Assembly (NCBI GenBank): GCA_028874905.1
Contig: JAPPGZ010000092.1
Coordinates: 13,300 to 77,299 of the forward strand
DNA: 64,000 bases
Reading direction: 5' to 3'
Source: Gemmatimonadota bacterium
GTDB lineage: Bacteria; Gemmatimonadota; Gemmatimonadetes; Longimicrobiales; Gaopeijiaceae
Below, piece after piece: positions 38,282-48,235 of the stretch. The position numbers were made by a program, and so were the translations under genes. The stretch's first letter is position 1; each line of letters starts with the position of its first letter. A model generated the notes under the pieces. It was not told the DNA's origin and ran no database searches. It was given only the letters and a program-made list of their open reading frames with translations.

Positions 38282-41104
38282 TCATCGGCCGGCTGGCCGC
38301 GGCCACAGCACATTGGAGAGAATGCGGTAGGCGCCGGGCACGCCGTAGGGCAACTGCCGGTGCAGGGCCAGTGCCAGATAGCTGTAGTGTCCCTCTCCGA
38401 CGGCCGCCGTGAGCCACACGCCGCGCTGCGGGTCCTGGCCGGTGTCGTGGGTTTCGACCAGCGGCGTGTATGCCGGATCCCATTGGGTGAAGAACTTGGA
38501 GCCGCGTTGCTCCAGCCAGCCGTCGAAGTCGGCCTCAGAGATGCGATTGGGAGTGGAGAGCAGGGGGTGAGAGGGTGCCAGCAGCCGCACGCGGGCGTCC
38601 TCCTCTGAAACCTCCTCCGCGCCCCGGGGCAGGGAGGCCGGATAGGGTGCCATCTCTGACGGCACGAACTCCTGCGTCTGGTACAGCACGACCAGGTTGC
38701 CGCCGTGACGCGAATAGTCGAGCAGCCGCTGGTTGCCTTCGACCAGATCGCGGCGAACGGCGTATGCGCGCGTGCCTACGACGATCGCGTCGAAAGCGTC
38801 CAGTTCGCCGCCGGTCAAGTCCGCTTCGTCGAGCAGCGTCACCGTTGCGCCGAGGGCCTCGATCGCGGCCGGGACCTCGTCCCCCACGCCCATTGCGTAG
38901 CCCACCGAAAGCCCGTCCAGCGAAGCGACATCAACGGCACGGACCAGCGTCCGGGCGGGGATCTCGAGCCGTGCAAGGGGCAGGTCACGGTGGTCGATGA
39001 CCTGATAGCCGGAGCGGTATTCCACAGGAGTTCCGTGAAGAGTTGCCCGCGCGACCGCCTCGATCACCGCATCGCCGCTCCAGCCGGGCGGAGTCAGGAT
39101 AGTGACTGAAGTCTCGACCACTTGCCCACGGCTGCGAAAGTCGTGCCGAATCGACGATGGCATCGCCACCCAGCCTGCGGGAAGCTCGAGTTCGGCCTCG
39201 GCGGAGACATGCGGAACATTGGCCTCCAGCCGGACGAGTACCTCGAGCGGCGCAGCGAGTGGCGGGCCAGCGTCAGCGCGGCGGTCCTGCTCTGCGCGCG
39301 CGTCCTCGCCATCCACCCCGCCCTCCGGCACCACCCTCACCGACGGGGTCACGCCCACCGACAGCGCCGGCAACACCGCCACGCGCCGCGCGACGGACCC
39401 GTACGGCAACCGCGGCACCCATCCCGTTACCGGTACGGTCACGACGAGACCCTCCAGGTCCGTAACAATCTCCGCGCGCAGAGCCGCGCCGCGCCACGGC
39501 AGATGCAGGTCCGCCGAGTCTTCGATCACATAGTGGTTTTCGGCGAGTCCCGACCGCGTGAAGTAGGGACGCGCGGTAGCGGCTTCCGATGGAATGCGGA
39601 CCTCGAGCCGGTCCTGGAATACGTGAGCGGTTCGACTCGGCTCTCCCGCTGTATCGGGCGCCGCGTCGCCCCGGCCAGAGCCCCTGACCTGCTCCCAGCG
39701 GTTGGTCTTCGCGTACAGGGTATCGCGACCGTGAACGATCCCGGTGTAGTGAGGTCTCTGCCAGTAAGGCAACACGCTCTCGACCCGCAGTGCCACCACG
39801 GCCCCCTCGCCCGGCCCGACCACGGCGCCGGCGGCCGCGCTCGCGTCAGTGCGTGTGCCGCCCGCCACGCCCGCGGTGCCGCTCTCCAGCACCGCCCGCA
39901 CCTCCACCCCCGCCGCCGCAAGGATCGCATCCTCGAACTGCCGCTGCTTGATCGCCAGGTGGAAGCCCATCTCCGGGCCCACCGGCGCCCGCCCGATCCA
40001 CGTGGTCAGCAGTTCGTGCCCGCGCAACAGTTCCTGCACCGATCTCTCGGGCGCGTTGAAGTCGAAGTCCCTCAAGACGCCGTCGACGATCGCCTGAAGG
40101 TCCGACAGCGCTCCCTCGATCCCGGCCTCCGCCTGTTCAACGAGTAGCCCGTAAAGCCCCGGCAGACTTGTGTCGAGACCCGCGAAGAAGTCGGGCGCGA
40201 CCTTGTCCGCGGCCTCGTCTGCCCCACGCGGACCCAGCTGTTCGTACCGGTACACCCGTCCACCGCTGGCCCGAACCCGCCCCGAGGTCTGCGACCGCTG
40301 CAAGCTGAGCCCCAGGCTCGCCCACTGCTGGTACGACATGCCAAGCAACGGGCTGTACGCGTCCCCCACCGCCACATCGTGGGCCTCATCCACCCGCAAC
40401 CCCCCTCGAAACACCCGGATCACCCGCCACGGCCTCAGCCCCTCCTGCGTGATCTGCTCGGGGAAGCGCGCGGGATCGGCGGCTGCGGCGACGGCTTCGG
40501 GAGTCAGCAGGCCCGCCGCGTGGTGATGGCCGTGGCCATCGCGCCGGGACCCGTGAAAACGCGACACGACGACCAGCGGTCGGTTCAGCCGGATCACCCG
40601 CACCATGTCCTCCAGTACCGCTTCCCGGTCCCAGCTGCGGAACGCCTCTTCGACCGACTTCGAATAGCCGTAGTCGACCGCGGTCGTGAAATACAGGTCG
40701 TCGAGGCCGTAGTAGCGCCCCGAAAGAACCAGCTCACGGGTGCGGATCAACCCGAGGGCATCGAAGAGCTCCGGCCCGATCGCGTTGGCGCCGGCTTCGC
40801 CGCGGTTCAGGCTGAGGAGGGCGGTGCGGGCGCCCCAGCCCCGGCTGGCCAGGGCGAGCATTCCGGAGTGCTCGTCGTCGGGATGAGCCGTGACGTGTAG
40901 GATGCTGGCGGTGGTCGTCAGCTTGCGGATGCGGTGCCACACACCCGCCGCGCCCCGGTCGACCTGCAACTCTTCACCTGGGATCGCGGAGGGGAAGGCG
41001 AGAACGCGGTCAAGGGCGGACTGCGACTGCGCGCACGCTGCGGGGGAGCCAAGTGCCAGCGCGCCCGTGATCAGGATGGGCGCGACGAACCGCCGGGAAG
41101 CCAT
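38282..41104 (-). CDS. Exported PIG-L/LmbE-family deacetylase, large form
   Basis: A 940-aa exported protein. After a signal peptide (residues 1-25, ending ACAQS), a PIG-L metal-dependent N-deacetylase domain carries A73-HPDDE and a later RFHGSRRDGHGHHHAAG segment with the metal His. The family removes N-acetyl groups from GlcNAc-like sugars. About 650 further residues hold beta-sandwich regions and a C-terminal part (about 720-940, with DAIVVGTRAY and NLVVLYQTQEF) like a ThuA/glutamine-amidotransferase-like fold, often seen in this large variant. It begins 8 bp after the HIT gene. Confidence 0.88.
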   Translation of the reverse strand: MASRRFVAPILITGALALGSPAACAQSQSALDRVLAFPSAIPGEELQVDRGAAGVWHRIRKLTTTASILHVTAHPDDEHSGMLALASRGWGARTALLSLNRGEAGANAIGPELFDALGLIRTRELVLSGRYYGLDDLYFTTAVDYGYSKSVEEAFRSWDREAVLEDMVRVIRLNRPLVVVSRFHGSRRDGHGHHHAAGLLTPEAVAAAADPARFPEQITQEGLRPWRVIRVFRGGLRVDEAHDVAVGDAYSPLLGMSYQQWASLGLSLQRSQTSGRVRASGGRVYRYEQLGPRGADEAADKVAPDFFAGLDTSLPGLYGLLVEQAEAGIEGALSDLQAIVDGVLRDFDFNAPERSVQELLRGHELLTTWIGRAPVGPEMGFHLAIKQRQFEDAILAAAGVEVRAVLESGTAGVAGGTRTDASAAAGAVVGPGEGAVVALRVESVLPYWQRPHYTGIVHGRDTLYAKTNRWEQVRGSGRGDAAPDTAGEPSRTAHVFQDRLEVRIPSEAATARPYFTRSGLAENHYVIEDSADLHLPWRGAALRAEIVTDLEGLVVTVPVTGWVPRLPYGSVARRVAVLPALSVGVTPSVRVVPEGGVDGEDARAEQDRRADAGPPLAAPLEVLVRLEANVPHVSAEAELELPAGWVAMPSSIRHDFRSRGQVVETSVTILTPPGWSGDAVIEAVARATLHGTPVEYRSGYQVIDHRDLPLARLEIPARTLVRAVDVASLDGLSVGYAMGVGDEVPAAIEALGATVTLLDEADLTGGELDAFDAIVVGTRAYAVRRDLVEGNQRLLDYSRHGGNLVVLYQTQEFVPSEMAPYPASLPRGAEEVSEEDARVRLLAPSHPLLSTPNRISEADFDGWLEQRGSKFFTQWDPAYTPLVETHDTGQDPQRGVWLTAAVGEGHYSYLALALHRQLPYGVPGAYRILSNVLWPRPAGR

Positions 41105-41112
41105 TCGCCGAC

Positions 41113-41463
41113 CTATCGCCGCAGCATGCCGCCAAGCGGCGTGCCTCCCATGAGGTGCAGGTGGAGGTGGTAGACTTCCTGTCCCCCGTGGTCGCGGCAG
41201 TTGATCATGACGCGGTAGCCGTCTGTCGCGATTCCCTCGTTCTCGGCGATGTCGGCGGCCACGCGGAGCATGCGCCCGAGCACGGCCTCGTCGGCTGCGG
41301 ACACGTCCGCGAGCGTGGGAATCGTCTCGTTCGGCACGATCAGGACGTGGGTGGGCGTAAGGGGACGGATGTCGCGAAAGGCGGTGACCAGGTCGTCCCG
41401 GTAGACGATGTCTGCGGGTATCTCACCCCGCACGATCTTTGAGAAAATGGTGTCTTCGGCCAT
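41113..41463 (-). CDS. HIT-family nucleotide hydrolase (HinT-like)
   Basis: A 116-aa histidine triad protein. The motif H99-L-H101-L-H103 precedes LMGG, and the N terminus [21 protein letters not shown] is nearly canonical for Hint/PKCI-type enzymes, which cleave AMP from lysine or amine phosphoramidates. It is the first gene of a minus-strand run with PIG-L, symporter and GH4. Confidence 0.95.
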   Translation of the reverse strand: MAEDTIFSKIVRGEIPADIVYRDDLVTAFRDIRPLTPTHVLIVPNETIPTLADVSAADEAVLGRMLRVAADIAENEGIATDGYRVMINCRDHGGQEVYHLHLHLMGGTPLGGMLRR

Positions 41464-41666
41464 GTCCGTCGGCGGTTCGGGGGAAGCGGAGCGCCGAAAG
41501 TGGTGCGGACCGGATGTCCGGTACCGATAGGCGGTGCCGCCCTTTCGGATTGAGTGCTATCCTAGCATTCTGCGGAATCGGAGCAAGGGGAGAGTGGTTC
41601 GGGAGCCCGGGGACGCTTCCAGCCGATTGGCGGCCCTGGGGATGGTGGGGGGACGAGCTGTTGCGA
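41464..41666. other. Divergent spacer between HIT and lipoprotein genes
   Basis: A 203-bp region with no supported gene, although a reading frame open from 41439 runs through it into the lipoprotein. It contains a short palindrome, TGCTATCCTAGCA at 41555-41567, which could mark a promoter or operator for either gene. I cannot assign -35/-10 boxes. Confidence 0.4.
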
Positions 41667-42932
41667 ATGCACCGCATTGGACTTCGTTCGGCGTTGCTCG
41701 GAGGCCGCGGGGCGCTGGCCCTGCCCTTCGTCGCGGTGCTCGGCCTGTCGGCCTGCGAGACCGACCGCGCCGAGCAAATGGACGCGGCCGAACCGTGGCA
41801 CACCGAGCCCGAATACGAGATTGGCGGTCCAGTTGAACGGGACGCGACGTTCCTGCGGGTGACCGGCCTGCGCGTCCGCGGCGGTGGCGCGCGCATCTAC
41901 GTGTTGGACCCGGGCCGGCAACGCTTGACCGTCTGGTCACCGGACGGCGCCCAGCTCCTCGAAGTGGGATGGGCGGGGGAGCAAGAGGGTGAGCTCGGTT
42001 CGCCCGACCACATCGAGCTGGACGGTGAGGGATTCCAGCTCCGCGACGGCAACGGTTTCGTGCTTTTTGCCGATAACGGACAGCATCGGCAAACGGTGTC
42101 CCTGCCCGCGGCGGTTGACTTCGACCGCTTTCGGCTCAGACCCGAGCTGATGCTGCCGGACGGAGCGTTCGTTGTGTCCCTCCGGATTCCCAATGGGGTG
42201 CGGGCGGGCTGGTTCGGCGAAGATCCCATCGGGGATACTCCGGTCCTGCGGCTTGAGCAGGTGGAGGACCGGTGGCAGTTCGACTCCCTGGCCGTGCTCG
42301 ATATCGTCAATCGGGATATGGACATTCGTCCGAGCGAGAGCGGTTTCGGATGGTCGCTGCACGTGGCCCAGCCCTTCGGACACGCGGCCCGGCTCGACCT
42401 CCGGTCGGGCTCGAACACCCTTCTGGTCACGCGGGAGGATCCCGCCGATCCCGGACTGGTCGAACTGAGCGAAATATCCGCTGCCGGCGACACGGTCTGG
42501 TCGAGCCGCCTTCTCTTCGCGGCGATCCCGTTGTCGCCCGGCGATGTCGACATGGCATTGGAAGCGGAAGCGCGGGCGGTGTCGGGAACCGTCGGGTCAC
42601 TGTCCCTCGACGAAGCCAGAGCGCTCGTGGAAGGGGCTCTGTACGTGCCGGACTACCATCCTGCCGTCGTGGACACCGAAGTCATGTCCAACGGGGAGCT
42701 GTGGATCAGGAACCACGAAGAACCGGGCGATACGCTGGACGTCTGGTACACGGTGCAGCTTGGCGGAGACAACGCGGCGGCCCGGCGGATCCTGGTGCCA
42801 AGGTCCTTCTACCCCTTCGATGCGACCGGCACACACGTGTGGGGCATTCGGCTCGATCCCGAGGTGGGGCAGCGAGTGGTCGGCAGGCGGCTGGTTCGCG
42901 GCGGGACCGGCTCCGCGGGCGGCCCTCGGTAG
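41667..42932 (+). CDS. Propeller-like lipoprotein
   Basis: A 421-aa lipoprotein with lipobox LSAC (Cys30). The body has loosely repeated blade-like units such as ARIYVLDPGRQRLTVWSPDG and a GSPDHIELDGEG segment, resembling NHL/6-bladed beta-propeller lipoproteins common in related genomes. No catalytic motif is visible. Start ATG 41667 is chosen from the signal peptide (MHRIGLRSALL); TTG 41661 is an alternative. Confidence 0.75.
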   Translation: MHRIGLRSALLGGRGALALPFVAVLGLSACETDRAEQMDAAEPWHTEPEYEIGGPVERDATFLRVTGLRVRGGGARIYVLDPGRQRLTVWSPDGAQLLEVGWAGEQEGELGSPDHIELDGEGFQLRDGNGFVLFADNGQHRQTVSLPAAVDFDRFRLRPELMLPDGAFVVSLRIPNGVRAGWFGEDPIGDTPVLRLEQVEDRWQFDSLAVLDIVNRDMDIRPSESGFGWSLHVAQPFGHAARLDLRSGSNTLLVTREDPADPGLVELSEISAAGDTVWSSRLLFAAIPLSPGDVDMALEAEARAVSGTVGSLSLDEARALVEGALYVPDYHPAVVDTEVMSNGELWIRNHEEPGDTLDVWYTVQLGGDNAAARRILVPRSFYPFDATGTHVWGIRLDPEVGQRVVGRRLVRGGTGSAGGPR

Positions 42933-42953
42933 CTGGCGCACCCGTGATCGGCC

Positions 42954-43739
42954 CTACCGCCCGGTGAACACAGGCTCCCGCTTCTCCACGAAGGCACGCG
43001 GCCCCTCCTCGTGATCCTCCGACCCGAGCATCCGCTCGTAGATCGGGAACTGGCGCGCGTGCAGGGCACGGAATCCGTCCTCGACCGACATTCCCTCGAT
43101 CCCGCGCACGACTTCCTTGATCGCCCACAGGGACAGCGGCGCGCTGCGCGCAAGGCCATCGGCGACTTCGCGAGCCCTGGCCAGCACGTCGCCGGCTGGC
43201 ACGACCCAGTTCACAAGTCCCCAGCGATGCGCTTCGTCGGCGGACATCCGCCGCCCGATCATCAGCATCTCCATCGCCACGTTGACGGGGACCCTTCGGG
43301 GCAGGCGCTGCACGCCGCCCGCGTCGGCCATGTTGCCCAGGCGTGCCTCCGGATACCAGAATTCGGCCGCTTCGCTCGCCACCACGAGGTCCGCCGCCAG
43401 CATCAGTTCGCATCCCCCGCCCACCGCGAGCCCGTTCACGGCCGCGATCACCGGCTTGTGAAGGTCCCACAGTTCGGTGATTCCGCCGAAACCGCCGGGT
43501 CCGTAGTCCATGCGCTCGTGCTCGCCTGCCGTCGCGGCCTTGAGGTCCCAGCCCGCCGAAAAGATGCGGTCGCCCGCGCCGGTAAGGATCGCGACCCACA
43601 GGCCGTCGTCGTCGCGGAATTCACAGAACACCTCGCCCATGCGGATGCTTGTCGCGGCGTCGATTGCGTTGCCCCCGGGGCGGTCGAGCGTGACCTCGAG
43701 CACGCGGTCGCGGCGCTCGATCTTGAGAGGTTGGGACAT
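42954..43739 (-). CDS. Enoyl-CoA hydratase, crotonobetainyl-CoA hydratase (CaiD)-like
   Basis: A 261-aa crotonase-fold enzyme. It has LEVTLDRPGGNAIDAATS, the oxyanion region GAGDRIFSAGWDLKAA and AVGGGCELMLAADLVVAS. The WDLKAA and YGPGGFGG features match the CaiD branch, which hydrates crotonobetainyl-CoA to carnitinyl-CoA. A CaiC-like ligase lies at 48236-49828, separated by two amidohydrolases on the other strand. Carnitine-related metabolism is a reasonable guess, not shown. Confidence 0.88.
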   Translation of the reverse strand: MSQPLKIERRDRVLEVTLDRPGGNAIDAATSIRMGEVFCEFRDDDGLWVAILTGAGDRIFSAGWDLKAATAGEHERMDYGPGGFGGITELWDLHKPVIAAVNGLAVGGGCELMLAADLVVASEAAEFWYPEARLGNMADAGGVQRLPRRVPVNVAMEMLMIGRRMSADEAHRWGLVNWVVPAGDVLARAREVADGLARSAPLSLWAIKEVVRGIEGMSVEDGFRALHARQFPIYERMLGSEDHEEGPRAFVEKREPVFTGR

Positions 43740-43799
43740 GCGCAGTATTCCTTTCCTTGGTGGAAGTGTACACGCAGCAACAACAATGGGAGGGATTCC

Positions 43800-46793
43800 G
43801 TGAGGGCGACACTCTGCACATTGGGGTTCGCGGCTGTCCTGGCGACGGGTGCCGCAGCCCAGCAAGCGAGCCGGACGCAGCCTGTCCAGGGCATGCGCGA
43901 CAACGGCACAGGATACCACGCCCTGGTCGGCGCCAGGGTCGTGACCGGGCCCGGACAGGTCCTGGACGACGCCACAATCGTGATACGGGACGGCCTGGTC
44001 CAGGCGGTGGGGAGGGGCATGGAGGCGCCAGCAGGTGCACGCGTGTGGGACCTCGAGGGGCTTACCGTCTACCCGGGCTTCATCGATGCACACGCCGATC
44101 TCGAGATGGACGCGGTGTCCGAGGGTGGGGACGTTGGGCCCACGCACTGGAATCCGCAGGTCAGGGCGTGGTTCTCCACCACGCGGCACCTGGCCGACGA
44201 CGAGGACCGGCGCGCGGCGCTTCGCTCACAGGGGTTCGGCACGGCGCTGGCGGTTCCGAAGGAGGGGATCTTCCGGGGCACGGCCTCGGTTGTCAATCTC
44301 GGGGACGAAGGTGTTCGTGAACGGGTGCTGCGTCCCGATGTCGCCCAGGCGATAGGGTTCCAGCGCTCGTTCGACCTGGGCGGATCGTACCCGAACTCCG
44401 CGATGGGCACGATCGCGCTCATGAAGCAGACCCTCATGGACGCAGAGTGGTACATGCGCGCCTGGGATGCCTATGAGTCAAGTGGCCGCGCCTTCCTCCC
44501 TCCGGAGACGAGCGAGGCCCTCGCGGCGCTCGAAGACGCGGTGCAGGGCAATCAGCCGGTCGTCTTCGAGACGGGCAGCGAGGAGGAATACCTGCGGGCA
44601 CACAGTCTCTCCAGCGAGTTCAGCCTGACCCCGTGGTTCCGCGGCAACGGTCTGGAATACCGCCTTATCGACGTGCTGCGCGGACGCGGCGATCCCCTCG
44701 TCGTGCCGCTCGATTTCCCGGACGCCCCCGATGTGGGACATCCGGCGGCCGCACTGGATGCCTCGGTCGCCGACCTGCGCCACTGGTACCTCGCACCGAC
44801 CAACCCGGCCCAGTTGGCCGACGCCGGGGTCCGGTTCGCCATCACGAGCGACGGCCTTTCGTCGCTGAACGAGTTTCTGCCCAATCTGCGGCTTGCCGTG
44901 GCGCGGGGGCTGGCAGCGGACGACGCCCTGGCGGCGCTCACGACAACGCCGGCCGCCTGGCTCGGGATCGATCGCACCCACGGAACCATCGCCGAGGGCA
45001 AGGTGGCCAACCTGGTCGTCAGCGAGGGCGACCTGTTCACCGAAGAGGCCACGGTGCGCGACGTGTGGGTCCAGGGAAGGGTCTACGGAGTGACCCGGCC
45101 GGCCCAGATCGATCCCAGGGGAACCTGGCAGATCACGTCGGACGACGAGTGGGGCTTCGACGCCGACCTTGTCCTGCAGGGTCCGTTGAACCGGTTGCGC
45201 GGCTACCTCGACATAGCCAGCACGGGGCCCGAACTCCCGGGCGGTGCGCGAATCGACCTCGCGTCGGCCAGCGCGGTTGCGGAGACCGGCCGGATTCAAG
45301 CGCGCTTCAACGGCGAGGCGCTCGGCTACCAGGGAATGGCGCTCCTGTCGGGCTCCGTCCGCGGCGGCGAGTTCTACGGATGGACTTCGCTCCCGAACGG
45401 GGCGGACCCGTCTTTCCGCGGCACCCGGACGGAAGACTTCGAGGGTCCGTCACGGGGCACCGTGGCGATGGACGTGCCCGAGATCGACCTGCCGTTCATC
45501 CGGCCGATGATGGACTACGGTCGGACGTCGATTCCCGAGCAGCCCGCCGCGGTCGTGGTGCGCAACGCGACCGTCTGGACCCAGGGTCCGCAGGGCATGC
45601 TCGAAGACGCGGACTTGCTGGTTCGCGCCGGGACGGTCGAGGCGGTCGGCGTGGACCTGGACGCCCCGCGCGGCGCGGTCGAGATCGACGCCACGGGCAA
45701 GCATGTCACCCCGGGGATGATCGATCCGCACATTCATTCGGGTGTCAGCGCCGTGAACGAAAGCGGCTTCGCTATCGTCCCCGAGGTGCGCATGGGCGAT
45801 GTCGTCACCCACAACAACATCTGGATGTACCGGCAGGTGGCGGGCGGGCTCACCACCGCGCACATCAAGCACGGCTCCGCGAACCCCATCGGCGGGGAGA
45901 ACGTCTTTGTGAAGATGCGCTGGGGCTCATTGCCCGACGACCTCAAGCTGGAGAACGCGCCCCGCACGGTGAAGTTCGCCCTGGGCGAGAACCCGAAACG
46001 GCGTCAGGGACGCTACCCCGACACCCGCATGGGGACGCAGGAGATCATCCGCGACCACTTCATGGCCGCGCGCGACTACGAGCGGGAGTGGCAGCGGTGG
46101 GAGGAGACCGGTGAGGGGCTGCCGCCGCGGCGCGACCTGCGCATGGAGGCGATCCTGGACATCCTCGACCAGGAGCTGCTCATCTCGTCGCACGGCTACC
46201 GCGCCGACGAGTTCCTCGCGCTCGTCCGCCTGGCGGAGGAGTTCGGGTTCCGGGTCCAGACGCTGCAGCACGGCGTCGAGGCCTACAAGATCGCGCCCGA
46301 ACTCGCCGCGTCCGGGGTCGCCGCGGTCGTCTGGAGCGACTGGGGCGCCTTCAAGCTCGAAGCTTACGACGCGACTGTGTACAACGCGCGCATCCTGATC
46401 GAGGCCGGCGTCGTGACTTCGCTGCACTCCGACAACAGCGAGATCGCCAGCCGCATGAACTGGGAGGCGGGCAAGCTGCTCCGCACCGGGCTCACCCCCG
46501 AACAGGCGCTCTCGACGGTCACCAACCAGGCGGCCGAGGCGATCGCCATTCACGACCGGGTCGGTTCGCTGGAGGCGGGGAAGGACGCGGATTTCGTGAT
46601 CTGGAGCGGTGATCCGCTCTCGCAGTTTACGCGGGCCGAGCAGACCTGGATCGATGGCCGCCGCTACTTCTCGCTCGAAGAAGACGCGGCCATGCGGGAA
46701 CAGATCGCGCAGGAACGCACACAGTTGATCCAGGCCATCCTGTCCATCGAGGGCGGCGGCGGCCGGAGTGCTCAGACGGAGACAAACCGATGA
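43800..46793 (+). CDS. Exported tandem amidohydrolase (two amidohydrolase domains)
   Basis: A 997-aa protein with a signal peptide (residues 1-21) and two successive amidohydrolase domains. Domain 1 (~30-450) begins VVTGPGQVLDDATIVIRDG; where a metal-binding H-x-H is expected it has H98-A-D100. Domain 2 (~580-985) begins AVVVRNATVWTQGPQ and has the intact H644-I-H646 in MIDPHIHSG, plus VTSLHSDNSEIASR. Only domain 2 therefore looks fully metal-competent. GTG 43800 has GGGAGGG 6 bp upstream. It overlaps the next amidohydrolase gene as ATGA. Imidazolonepropionase-like or dipeptidase-like activity is possible; substrate unknown. Confidence 0.9.
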   Translation: MRATLCTLGFAAVLATGAAAQQASRTQPVQGMRDNGTGYHALVGARVVTGPGQVLDDATIVIRDGLVQAVGRGMEAPAGARVWDLEGLTVYPGFIDAHADLEMDAVSEGGDVGPTHWNPQVRAWFSTTRHLADDEDRRAALRSQGFGTALAVPKEGIFRGTASVVNLGDEGVRERVLRPDVAQAIGFQRSFDLGGSYPNSAMGTIALMKQTLMDAEWYMRAWDAYESSGRAFLPPETSEALAALEDAVQGNQPVVFETGSEEEYLRAHSLSSEFSLTPWFRGNGLEYRLIDVLRGRGDPLVVPLDFPDAPDVGHPAAALDASVADLRHWYLAPTNPAQLADAGVRFAITSDGLSSLNEFLPNLRLAVARGLAADDALAALTTTPAAWLGIDRTHGTIAEGKVANLVVSEGDLFTEEATVRDVWVQGRVYGVTRPAQIDPRGTWQITSDDEWGFDADLVLQGPLNRLRGYLDIASTGPELPGGARIDLASASAVAETGRIQARFNGEALGYQGMALLSGSVRGGEFYGWTSLPNGADPSFRGTRTEDFEGPSRGTVAMDVPEIDLPFIRPMMDYGRTSIPEQPAAVVVRNATVWTQGPQGMLEDADLLVRAGTVEAVGVDLDAPRGAVEIDATGKHVTPGMIDPHIHSGVSAVNESGFAIVPEVRMGDVVTHNNIWMYRQVAGGLTTAHIKHGSANPIGGENVFVKMRWGSLPDDLKLENAPRTVKFALGENPKRRQGRYPDTRMGTQEIIRDHFMAARDYEREWQRWEETGEGLPPRRDLRMEAILDILDQELLISSHGYRADEFLALVRLAEEFGFRVQTLQHGVEAYKIAPELAASGVAAVVWSDWGAFKLEAYDATVYNARILIEAGVVTSLHSDNSEIASRMNWEAGKLLRTGLTPEQALSTVTNQAAEAIAIHDRVGSLEAGKDADFVIWSGDPLSQFTRAEQTWIDGRRYFSLEEDAAMREQIAQERTQLIQAILSIEGGGGRSAQTETNR

Positions 46794-48169
46794 CGACGAC
46801 GACGGAGCGACGAGCGATGAAGGGAACCCTCGCACGGACAGCAAGCATGGCCGGCGTGGCCCTGGCGGTTCTTTGGGCGATGGCGCCGGCCGCGGTCGGC
46901 GCCCAGGTAAGGATGACGGTGCCGCCGCAATCGGAACCCGTGGCACTGCGCGGCGCCACCATTCACACCGTCACCAGCGGTGTCATAGAGAACGGGACGA
47001 TCCTCCTGGAGAACGGGTTGATTACCGCGATCGGTGTCGACGTGGAGATCCCGGCCGGCGCCCGCGTGGTCGACGCCACCGGCAAGCACATCTACCCCGG
47101 GCTCATCGACGCCTTCAGCACCGTGGGGATCGCCGAGATCGGTGCGGTGGGCGTCTCCAACGACATCAACGAACTGGGCGACTTCAACCCGAACGTGCGC
47201 GCGGACGTGGCCGTGAACGCCGAGAGCCGCCACATCGGCACGACGCGGTCGGCCGGTGTGCTTACCACGCTCACGACGCCCGGCGGCGGACTCGTCTCCG
47301 GCATGTCGTCCGCGCTCGCACTCGAGGGGTGGAGCTGGGAGGAGATGTCGATGCAGTCTGCCGCGGCGCTCAACGTGAACTGGCCCAACCCCAACCCCCG
47401 CCGTTTCCGCGGATTCGGCGGCTTCAGGTTCGGTCAGCAACGCGAGGACCCGCCGAGCTACGAGGAACAGGTCCAGCAGCTCAAGGACTTCTTCGCGGAA
47501 GCCCGGGCCTATCGCGATGCGGTTGCCGCCGGTGCGGAGGTGCGCAGCGACTCCCGCTACGCGGCGATGATCCCGGTCATCGACGGGGACATCCCCGTCG
47601 TGATTGCGGCCGACGGCGCGGCACAGATCAACGACGCCATCACCTGGGCGCAGGAGGAAGACCTGCGCATCGTCATCCGCGGCGGTCGCGACGCCATCCA
47701 CGTGGCGGACCGCCTGGTCGCCGAGGACATCCCGGTGATCCTGACCTCGACGATGGCCGCTCCCGGGCGGCAATACGAAGGCTACGACGGCGCCTACTCG
47801 ATGCCGGCGCGTCTCCACGAGGCGGGCGTGCGCTTCGCGATTTCGGGCGGGTCGGGGTCGCTGTATTCGAACCGGCTGCCCTTCGAGGCGGGCGTGGCCG
47901 TCGCTTTCGGGCTGCCCGAGGAGGAAGCGCTGAAGGCGGTGACGATCAACCCGGCGCAGTTCCTGGGCCTCGACGACCGTGTCGGATCGCTGGAGCCGGG
48001 CAAGCAGGCCACCTTCCTGATCACGACCGGAACGCCGCTCGACATGACCACCGACATCGAGCAGGCCTACATCCAGGGCCGCGAACTCGACATGATGGAC
48101 ATTCAGAAGTACTTCTTCGAGAAGTACATGGAGAAGGTCCGGCAGATGATGCGGCGCGTGATCATGTAG
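46790..48169 (+). CDS. Exported amidohydrolase-like protein with degenerate metal site
   Basis: A 459-aa exported amidohydrolase homologue with a signal peptide (residues ~10-35, ending AVGAQ). The family outline is present: ATIHTVTSGVIENGTILLENG at the start and ITINPAQFLGLDDRVGSLEPGK near the end. The metal-binding H-x-H after YPGLID is replaced by F109-S-T111, so the canonical site is lost. Its gene overlaps the tandem amidohydrolase by 4 bp. A non-catalytic partner subunit is a fair inference. ATG 46817 is an alternative start. Confidence 0.88.
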   Translation: MTTTTERRAMKGTLARTASMAGVALAVLWAMAPAAVGAQVRMTVPPQSEPVALRGATIHTVTSGVIENGTILLENGLITAIGVDVEIPAGARVVDATGKHIYPGLIDAFSTVGIAEIGAVGVSNDINELGDFNPNVRADVAVNAESRHIGTTRSAGVLTTLTTPGGGLVSGMSSALALEGWSWEEMSMQSAAALNVNWPNPNPRRFRGFGGFRFGQQREDPPSYEEQVQQLKDFFAEARAYRDAVAAGAEVRSDSRYAAMIPVIDGDIPVVIAADGAAQINDAITWAQEEDLRIVIRGGRDAIHVADRLVAEDIPVILTSTMAAPGRQYEGYDGAYSMPARLHEAGVRFAISGGSGSLYSNRLPFEAGVAVAFGLPEEEALKAVTINPAQFLGLDDRVGSLEPGKQATFLITTGTPLDMTTDIEQAYIQGRELDMMDIQKYFFEKYMEKVRQMMRRVIM

Positions 48170-48235
48170 GCGCGGCGGGCGCCCGGAGGCGGGTGCCGGC
48201 GGGCGCTTGTACAGCCGCGTCGGAAGGAGGGCACC

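Noticed and set aside
41555-41567. TGCTATCCTAGCA palindrome as an intrinsic terminator
   Set aside because: The stem is short, no T-run follows, and it lies between divergent starts rather than gene ends.
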